Shown here one piece after another: positions 1-4,980 of a stretch of 7,003 nucleotides of DNA (the first letter of the stretch is position 1; each line of letters starts with the position of its first letter). This DNA is from an uncultured Bacteroidales bacterium (GTDB lineage Bacteria; Bacteroidota; Bacteroidia; Bacteroidales; Bacteroidaceae), in assembly GCA_902783615.1 (NCBI GenBank), contig CACZRQ010000048.1, positions 1 to 7,003 of the forward strand, in the 5' to 3' direction. Position numbers and translations under genes: made by a program. Under the pieces are notes generated by a model. It had not been told where the DNA came from, searched no databases, and worked only from the letters and a program-made list of their open reading frames with translations.

Positions 1-525
1 CGTGATGGTTTCGCTGGCTGCATAGCGTGGGAAGCGATTCAGTCGGCCATCCATCATGAATGTCTTCAGCCAGTATTGTGATGGCAGGAATTCCAGATTG
101 AAACCTGCCTCGCCTGCAATGGCCTGAGGCACAGGTTTGTCGAGGTAAACGCTCATCTCCACGGCATCGCCCTTACCAGTAACTACTACACGACTGTCGA
201 AGTCGTAGTCTTCATACCGTATGGAAATCTCGATAGAGTTGTTGGCTTTATCGACCTTGCGATCGATGAGGGTGGGCACCAAGTCCCATTGTTCTGGGGC
301 ATTGTTCAGGCGGACGGCACCTCCCTGAGCTGTGCGCACGCCATGATGGATGATCTCGATGCCAGAATCCTTCTCGTCGTTGAAGCCTCCATTGAAGCTA
401 TTGCTGAACACCAGTACATTCACCCCTTGGCGCTCGAAATAATCGAGGTCGTTCAGTTGCAGTCCCTGAGCTTGGCAAAGCGAGGTAGCCAAGAGGCCTG
501 CCATGAAAAGCATGGATTTCTTCAT
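1..525 (-). CDS. Secreted glycoside hydrolase, probable GH9 family (N-terminal part only)
   Basis: The reading frame runs from ATG at 525 to the window edge, giving 175 residues with no stop; the C-terminal part, which would hold any catalytic domain, is outside. Residues 1-20 form a clear Sec signal peptide (MKK, a hydrophobic core, then cleavage near QAQ/G). The Cys at 17 is preceded by SL, so it is not a good lipobox. The mature start is rich in beta-strand-like sequence, with stretches such as IIHHGVRT (59-65), GGAVRLNN (68-75) and EQWDLVP (79-84). From memory these resemble the N-terminal region of Bacteroidales proteins annotated as GH9 (endoglucanase-type). No catalytic residues are visible, so the family call rests on that recollection. 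It lies 72 bases after the esterase gene in the same direction, which fits secreted plant-cell-wall degradation. The leader has no Shine-Dalgarno site, as is usual in Bacteroidetes. Confidence 0.6.
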   Translation of the reverse strand, partial: MKKSMLFMAGLLATSLCQAQGLQLNDLDYFERQGVNVLVFSNSFNGGFNDEKDSGIEIIHHGVRTAQGGAVRLNNAPEQWDLVPTLIDRKVDKANNSIEISIRYEDYDFDSRVVVTGKGDAVEMSVYLDKPVPQAIAGEAGFNLEFLPSQYWLKTFMMDGRLNRFPRYAASETIT

Positions 526-544
526 GATCTAATTTGAATTCGTG

Positions 545-582
545 AAAAAAAGAGAGGGCAAAAGCATAGAAAGCCCTTGCCC
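545..582 (-). terminator. Possible intrinsic terminator or attenuator hairpin after the esterase gene
   Basis: On the minus strand GGGCAA (582-577) can pair with TTGCCC (561-556) around a 15-base loop. A pyrimidine stretch follows, ending in seven T (551-545). It starts 16 bases past the esterase stop. The stem is only 6 bp and the loop is long, so it would be weak. Because the next gene starts just 20 bases after the T run, it may reduce rather than end transcription into that gene. Confidence 0.35.
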
Positions 583-597
583 CCCTTGGTTGATAAA

Positions 598-1731
598 TTA
601 CTTAAACAGTTTCTGGGCAAAGATGGTGAGATAAACACGCCAGTTGCGCCAGATATGGCCACCATCCGACTCGTAGTACTCGCAAGGATAACCCTTCTCC
701 TGGCAATAGTCACGCAAGGCAGAAGCTGTTACCTTCACACCATCGGCTGAGCCAACGCCAATCCAGTAGAGTTTTGGCTTAGCGGCAAAGAGAGCCTTGA
801 GCTGGGCCTCGTTTTCAGGACCACTACCAGCACCTGAGAACATGCCAACATAACCTATGGTGCCTGGATAGCGACGGGAGATGGCAAATGAATGGCGTCC
901 ACCCATTGACAGACCTGCCACTGCGGTGTTATACTGACCCGTCTTTACACGGAAAGTCTTCTCTACGAACTTCTTGATGTAGGGGAACTCATCCTCCATA
1001 GGCGTGGTGTCCTGATCACGGCTGTTCAGCATGGTGGGTTGGAACATATTCACCTCATTGGCATCTGGAGAGGAAGGATTTCTCACCACACCATTGGGCA
1101 TTACCACAATCATGGGCTTTGCCTTACCCTCGGCAATCAGGTTGTCCATGATCTGCACGGTGCGACCCAAGTCTGACCAAGCGTTCTCATCACCACCAGA
1201 GCCATGCAACAGGTAGAACACAGGATATTTCTCCTTGCTGGTTTCATAGCCATGAGGCAGATAAACCGTCAGACGACGATCCATGCCTGCATGCTCGCTA
1301 TCGTACCAGATGCGGGTAACTGTGCCATGAGGTACATTGTTGTTGATGTAATAGTGACCCTTGTCGCCCTCTTTGGTAGAGATGGTGAAGATGTTCGACC
1401 AAGTGGCCACATCCCTGTTCATGAACACATTGGATGGGTCGAGTGTTCGCTTACCATCCACGATGAAAGCATAGGTGTAAAGCTCACCTTCCAACGGAGC
1501 TGTTGTGTAGGTCCATACGCCATCCACCTCTTTCATGTCGGCTGAGCGTTCAGTCAGCATGTCGCCTGTTACTTTCACATCCACAGCTTTCGGGTTGATG
1601 TATCTGAAAGTCACCGTGTTGTCAGCGTTTATCTCAGGAGATACAATCCCAGTGCCAGGTCCCAATGCCTGCTGGGCAAAAGCCATCGAGCCACAAGCCC
1701 ACATGGCTAAAGTCAATAATGTCTTTTTCAT
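598..1731 (-). CDS. Secreted CE1-type carbohydrate esterase (feruloyl or acetyl esterase) with N-terminal Ig-like domain
   Basis: This is a 377-residue alpha/beta-hydrolase that should cleave ester-linked groups (ferulate or acetate) from xylan-type polysaccharides in the periplasm or outside the cell. Residues 1-20 are a Sec signal peptide ending AFAQ. Residues about 25-118 form an Ig-like, CBM48/isoamylase-N-like domain (FRYINPKAVDVKVTGDM near 42-58, DGVWTYT near 70-76). The esterase D/CE1 domain covers about 135-377: the oxyanion segment HGSGGDENAW at 176-185, the nucleophile elbow GLSMGG at 273-278 with Ser275, Asp330 in GVGSADG as probable acid, and His359 in DGGH as catalytic base. Length and order match Prevotella and Bacteroides two-domain esterases of this type. 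Start: ATG at 1731 directly precedes the signal peptide; stop TAA. Substrate cannot be read from sequence: feruloyl and acetyl esterases share this fold. It sits between the ACT gene (26 bases upstream) and the probable GH9 gene. Confidence 0.85.
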   Translation of the reverse strand: MKKTLLTLAMWACGSMAFAQQALGPGTGIVSPEINADNTVTFRYINPKAVDVKVTGDMLTERSADMKEVDGVWTYTTAPLEGELYTYAFIVDGKRTLDPSNVFMNRDVATWSNIFTISTKEGDKGHYYINNNVPHGTVTRIWYDSEHAGMDRRLTVYLPHGYETSKEKYPVFYLLHGSGGDENAWSDLGRTVQIMDNLIAEGKAKPMIVVMPNGVVRNPSSPDANEVNMFQPTMLNSRDQDTTPMEDEFPYIKKFVEKTFRVKTGQYNTAVAGLSMGGRHSFAISRRYPGTIGYVGMFSGAGSGPENEAQLKALFAAKPKLYWIGVGSADGVKVTASALRDYCQEKGYPCEYYESDGGHIWRNWRVYLTIFAQKLFK

Positions 1732-1757
1732 AATACCGATTCAATAACGTTACTCAT

Positions 1758-2186
1758 TTATGCCCAAGTAGTCAACTGATCTTCTGTCACAAACTTCAGG
1801 TTGTTGAGGATGATCACCTCACGAGCCTGCTCGTTGTTGTCGGTGCGGAACACCAGGATGCCCTTGCCACCCACCAGGAATGAATACAGGTAAGCAATGC
1901 TGATGCCATTGTCGCTGAATGCCTTGATGGCGTCGGCACCACGACCAGGCTCATTGTCCAGCTCGATGGCAAACACATCGGTCAGCGCCACAGCTACACC
2001 AGCATTCTTCAATTCTTGATAAGCCTTGGTGGGCTCACTGCACAGGATGCGGCAGATGCCGTATTCAGCAGTATCGGCAATCGTCATGGCGATGAGCTGA
2101 ATCTGCGATTGCTTGATCAAATCGAGCACTTTTACCAGTGTGCCAGACTTGTTCTCCAGGAAGATTGATAATTGTTTGATTGTCAT
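1758..2186 (-). CDS. Tandem ACT-domain protein, probable amino-acid-binding regulator
   Basis: This 142-residue protein consists of two ACT domains and nothing else: about 2-66 (KQLSIFLENKSGTLVKVLDL start) and about 70-138 (AIELDNEPGRGADAI, 73-87). The ENKSGTL (11-17) and DNEPGRGA (77-84) loops are the usual ligand-binding turns between the first strand and helix. ACT domains bind amino acids and often work as dimers to control enzymes or transcription; there is no catalytic or DNA-binding domain here. Small double-ACT proteins of this kind are commonly encoded beside PaaK-like ligases in anaerobes. Here the gene follows the second ligase by 12 bases and ends the ligase operon, so control of aryl-acid or branched-chain acid activation by an aromatic or branched amino acid is a reasonable inference. 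The actual ligand is unknown. Stop is TAA; the leader is A/T-rich without Shine-Dalgarno. Confidence 0.85.
   Translation of the reverse strand: MTIKQLSIFLENKSGTLVKVLDLIKQSQIQLIAMTIADTAEYGICRILCSEPTKAYQELKNAGVAVALTDVFAIELDNEPGRGADAIKAFSDNGISIAYLYSFLVGGKGILVFRTDNNEQAREVIILNNLKFVTEDQLTTWA
1763..1793 (-). promoter_or_regulatory. Weak candidate promoter for the esterase gene inside the ACT gene end
   Basis: On the minus strand TTTG (1793-1790) is followed after exactly 19 bases by TACTTGGG (1770-1763). This matches four of the six fixed positions of the Bacteroidetes -7 element TAnnTTTG. It lies 32 bases before the esterase ATG, a distance similar to the two better promoters in this window. Since it sits in coding sequence and the -7 box is imperfect, it may be chance. 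Confidence 0.25.
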
Positions 2187-2198
2187 AATTGTATGGTT

Positions 2199-3512
2199 TT
2201 AAAAAAGTTTTCTTAAATCTTTCACTCTCACAGCTTTCTTCTCGTCGGATACAACTAAAGTGCCCTTTGGTACCAGCTTCACACGTGGGGTGATGAGGAT
2301 TTCATCCTTCAATTGGCGGGTAATTTCTTTCTCCAACGATTTCAAGCGAGCATAATCATCGGTGAAGAGCTGATTCAACTCAACCTCAATGGTCATGATG
2401 TCGTTGCTGTCAACGGTTTCCAACGTGATGAGATAGTCGGTGCTGAGCTCCTTGAAACCCAACAGAATCTTCTCGATCTGGATGGGGAAGATGTTCACAC
2501 CCTTCAGGATCATCATATCGTCGCTTCGGCCTTGCAGGCGAGCCAAACGCTTGTGATGACGGCCACAAGGACAATCGCCTGGCAGGATGCGAGTCAGGTC
2601 GCGAGTGCGATAGCGAAGCAGTGGCATACCCTCACGGTTGATGGTGGTGAGCACCAGCTCGCCTAACTGGCCATCAGGCACAGGCTTCAGCGTTACAGGG
2701 TCGATGATTTCCACGATGAAATAATCTTCCCAGATGTGCAAGCCATTCTGCTCCTGGCATTCGAAAGCCACACCAGGACCCATCATCTCTGAGATACCAT
2801 AAGAGTTGTAAGCCTTCACGCCCAAGTTCTGCTCAATGCGTTGGCGTTGCTCTTCGCTATGAGGCTCTGCACCAATGCAGAGAACCCTCAGCTTGGTATC
2901 CTTGCGTGGATCCACACCCTCTTCCTTCATCACCTCGTAGATGCGAGAGGCATAGCTGGGGATGGCATGCAGCACCGATGTGCCGAAATCCTTGATGAAC
3001 TTGATCTGACGGATGGTGTTACCTGCAGCTGCTGGCACGGTAAGCATACCCACTTTCTCGGCACCATACTGGAAGCCCAAGCCGGCGGTGAACATGCCAT
3101 AGCCAGCTGAGTTCTGGAATACGTCCTCAGGGCGACTTCCCACCATCCACAGGCATCGAGCCACTGCATTGGCCCATTCGTCGAGGTCTTTCTGTGTGTG
3201 AAGCACCACCGTAGGATTACCCGTAGTACCACTGGATGAGTGCAGACGCACGCAATCCTTCAAAGGCACACAAGCCAGTCCGAAGGGGTAGTTCTCACGC
3301 AAATCCTCTTTCGAGGTAAAGGGTAGTTTCTGAACATCATCCAATGTCTTGATGTCATCGGGGGTGATGCCCAGTTCTTGGAATTTCTGCTGATAGAAAG
3401 GCGAGTTCATGCAATGGCGCACCGTCTTCTGCAGGCGTTCCAATTGTAGAGCCTTCAGTTCATCGACTGACATGGTCTCTACTTCCGGATTAAAATAGTC
3501 ACTGTAATTCAT
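2199..3512 (-). CDS. Phenylacetate-CoA-ligase-like AMP-forming acyl-CoA ligase (second of two paralogs)
   Basis: A 437-residue member of the PaaK branch of the ANL adenylate-forming family. It would use ATP and CoA to turn an aryl or short acyl acid into its CoA ester in the cytoplasm. Motifs in order: the phosphate-binding loop SSSGTTGNPT at 92-101, the YGISEMMGPG aromatic/Thr-Glu-type motif at 238-247, RTRDL at 302-306 with the ribose-binding Asp305, the hinge GRSDDM at 328-333, and a C-terminal Lys near 425-426 (SDEKKAVRV), probably the adenylation lysine. Cys252, His259, Cys314 and Cys316 keep the same spacing in the upstream paralog and may bind a metal. Length is normal for the family (about 430-440). 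It begins 6 bases after the upstream paralog and is followed after 12 bases by the ACT gene, so the three are an operon. The pocket region AGYGMFTAGLGFQYGAEK (136-153) differs from the paralog, suggesting another acid. Phenylacetate is the default guess; the substrate is not proven. Confidence 0.9.
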   Translation of the reverse strand: MNYSDYFNPEVETMSVDELKALQLERLQKTVRHCMNSPFYQQKFQELGITPDDIKTLDDVQKLPFTSKEDLRENYPFGLACVPLKDCVRLHSSSGTTGNPTVVLHTQKDLDEWANAVARCLWMVGSRPEDVFQNSAGYGMFTAGLGFQYGAEKVGMLTVPAAAGNTIRQIKFIKDFGTSVLHAIPSYASRIYEVMKEEGVDPRKDTKLRVLCIGAEPHSEEQRQRIEQNLGVKAYNSYGISEMMGPGVAFECQEQNGLHIWEDYFIVEIIDPVTLKPVPDGQLGELVLTTINREGMPLLRYRTRDLTRILPGDCPCGRHHKRLARLQGRSDDMMILKGVNIFPIQIEKILLGFKELSTDYLITLETVDSNDIMTIEVELNQLFTDDYARLKSLEKEITRQLKDEILITPRVKLVPKGTLVVSDEKKAVRVKDLRKLF

Positions 3513-3518
3513 TATTTC

Positions 3519-4829
3519 TTATTTAATATTTCTATTGTCGATAACATGTGCACTCTTACCCTGACTACGTTCAATGGTGTTTGGCGCTTTCAGCTTCACT
3601 TTAGCTGCAATGCTCAATACGCTCTTCAATTTGCCTGCCAATTTTTTCTCCAACTCGTCGATGGCGGCTGGTGTGTCGAAGGTAGAGGTGAAATACTCTT
3701 GGCGCAACTCCACCTGCACCTGCAAGGTGTCGAGGTTGTTTACGCGATCTACGATCAGCATGTAGCGAGGCGCAAACTCCTTCATGCTCAGCACCACGCT
3801 CTCCACCTGTGATGGAAACACATTGATGCCTCGGATGATGAGCATATCGTCGCTTCGTCCGTGGATAGCCGACATGCGTACGCTGGTTCTGCCACATTCG
3901 CACTGGCCTGGCAGCAGAGAGCAGAGGTCGCGAGTGCGATAGCGCAACACGGGCATACCCTCTTTGGTGAGAGTGGTGAACACCAGCTCGCCTTGCTGAC
4001 CTACTGGCAGAGGTTCCAGGGTGACTGGGTTGATGATTTCAGGGTAGAAGTGGTCTTCGTTGATGTGTGAACCATGCTGAGCCTGGCATTCATAGCTTAC
4101 GCTGGGACCCATCACCTCACTTAAACCATAGATATTGAAGCCTTTTAAGCCAAGGCGTTCCTCAATTTCCTCACGCATCTTCTCTGTCCAGGGCTCAGCG
4201 CCAAAGGCACCCACACGCAGTTTGATGTCGTCCTTCTTAATGCCCATCCTGTCCATGGTTTCAGCCAAATACAGGGCGTAGGAAGGTGTGCAGGCAATGC
4301 CCGTGATGCCCAAATCCCTAATCAGACGGGCGTGCTTTTCGGTGTTGCCAGTAGAAGCTGGTACTACTGAGGCACCCACCATCTCCACACCATTGTGAGC
4401 ACCCAGGCCACCTGTAAAGAGGCCATAGCCATAAGCTACTGAGAAGATGTCATCGCGTGTCACGCCATAGGCAGTGAGGCAGCGAGCCATACATTCGCTC
4501 CACACACCGATGTCCTTGCGGGTATAGCCCACAATGGTAGGGTTGCCCGTTGTGCCAGAAGAAGCATGGATGCGGATGATTTCACTGGGTGGAGCTGCCT
4601 GCAAACCAAACGGATAGTTGTCTCGCAGGTCTTTTTTTGTTGTAAATGGCAGTTTCTGAATGTCCTCGATGGTTTGGATATCATCGGGAGTGATGTCCAT
4701 TTCCTGCAATTTGTGGCGATAGAAAGGTACATTGTGATAAACATACTTTACAATCTTGTGCAATCTCTTTCCTTGGAGTGCGCTCATTTCGTCGCGACTC
4801 ATACATTCTTTGTTCGGATTCCAAATCAT
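3519..4829 (-). CDS. Phenylacetate-CoA-ligase-like AMP-forming acyl-CoA ligase (first of two paralogs)
   Basis: A 436-residue PaaK-type ligase, counted from ATG at 4829 (protein begins MIWNPNKECM). The open frame reaches a further ATG at 4934, but that extension has no family counterpart, contains the operon promoter (-7 box at 4870-4877) and so would not be transcribed whole. The chosen start also lines up with the paralog's N-terminus. Motifs: ASSGTTGNPT (89-98), YGLSEVMGP (234-242), RTRDL (298-302), hinge GRSDDM (324-329) and the C-terminal SQGKSAHVIDNR (422-433) with probable catalytic Lys425. Cys248, His255, Cys310 and Cys312 form the possible metal site shared with the paralog. By eye the two proteins are about half identical, most alike in the ATP motifs and least around the acyl pocket (VAYGYGLFTGGLGAHNG, 131-147). 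It is the promoter-proximal gene of the ligase-ligase-ACT operon, 6 bases before its paralog. Likely substrates are phenylacetate, indoleacetate or related acids. Confidence 0.9.
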   Translation of the reverse strand: MIWNPNKECMSRDEMSALQGKRLHKIVKYVYHNVPFYRHKLQEMDITPDDIQTIEDIQKLPFTTKKDLRDNYPFGLQAAPPSEIIRIHASSGTTGNPTIVGYTRKDIGVWSECMARCLTAYGVTRDDIFSVAYGYGLFTGGLGAHNGVEMVGASVVPASTGNTEKHARLIRDLGITGIACTPSYALYLAETMDRMGIKKDDIKLRVGAFGAEPWTEKMREEIEERLGLKGFNIYGLSEVMGPSVSYECQAQHGSHINEDHFYPEIINPVTLEPLPVGQQGELVFTTLTKEGMPVLRYRTRDLCSLLPGQCECGRTSVRMSAIHGRSDDMLIIRGINVFPSQVESVVLSMKEFAPRYMLIVDRVNNLDTLQVQVELRQEYFTSTFDTPAAIDELEKKLAGKLKSVLSIAAKVKLKAPNTIERSQGKSAHVIDNRNIK

Positions 4830-4838
4830 TTTTTTATA

Positions 4839-4849
4839 ATTGCTATTTA
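4839..4849 (-). repeat. 11-base element TAAATAGCAAT in the ligase-operon leader (one arm of inverted repeat)
   Basis: Read on the minus strand this is TAAATAGCAAT, ending 10 bases before the ATG at 4829. The identical 11-mer occurs on the plus strand at 4970-4980, reaching the ATG of the divergent gene. Both copies lie in the transcribed leader in the sense direction. It could be a shared translation-initiation or regulator element; in such A/T-rich sequence a chance match is also possible. Confidence 0.4.
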
Positions 4850-4869
4850 TTAAAAGTTTCCTTTCGGTG

Positions 4870-4900
4870 CAAAAGTACACTTTTTTCCTCTGACTGCAAA
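4870..4900 (-). promoter_or_regulatory. Bacteroidetes-type promoter of the ligase-ligase-ACT operon
   Basis: On the minus strand a perfect -33 box TTTG (4900-4897) is followed after 19 bases by a perfect -7 box TACTTTTG (4877-4870), matching the known Bacteroidetes consensus TTTG / TAnnTTTG in sequence and spacing. Transcription would begin a few bases downstream, giving a leader of roughly 35 bases before ATG 4829. It also excludes the longer start at 4934. No other start signal of this quality is seen for the two downstream genes, supporting one transcript. Confidence 0.75.
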
Positions 4901-4923
4901 AAAAAGTGAGTGAAAGAATTACA

Positions 4924-4949
4924 TTTGCCATCAAAATGTATTATTTTTG
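4924..4949 (+). promoter_or_regulatory. Promoter of the divergent acyl-CoA synthetase gene
   Basis: TATTTTTG at 4942-4949 is an exact match to the Bacteroidetes -7 consensus TAnnTTTG, 29 bases before the ATG at 4979. The nearest TTTG (4924-4927) is only 14 bases upstream instead of about 19, so the -33 part is weak or provided by another sequence. This promoter and the minus-strand one are back to back within 80 bases. Confidence 0.55.
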
Positions 4950-4969
4950 CATCATCATACTAAAAAACC

Positions 4970-4980
4970 TAAATAGCAAT
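4970..4980 (+). repeat. 11-base element TAAATAGCAAT at the synthetase start (second arm of inverted repeat)
   Basis: This is identical, in the sense direction, to the element at 4839-4849 on the minus strand. Here its last two bases are the first two of the start codon ATG 4979. The different distance to the start codon in the two leaders argues against a simple ribosome-binding role for both. Confidence 0.4.

Noticed and set aside
289..537. 82-residue plus-strand frame over the GH9-like gene start
   Set aside because: It lies opposite a frame with a clear signal peptide and family-like sequence, and its own protein resembles nothing I know.
553..600. Separate promoter for the GH9-like gene (TGCTTTTG near the hairpin)
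   Set aside because: It has one mismatch to TAnnTTTG, no TTTG at the proper distance upstream, and overlaps the hairpin.
4830..4934. N-terminal extension of the first ligase to ATG 4934
   Set aside because: The promoter -33 and -7 boxes are inside it, the added residues do not match the family, and the paralog starts at the equivalent of 4829.
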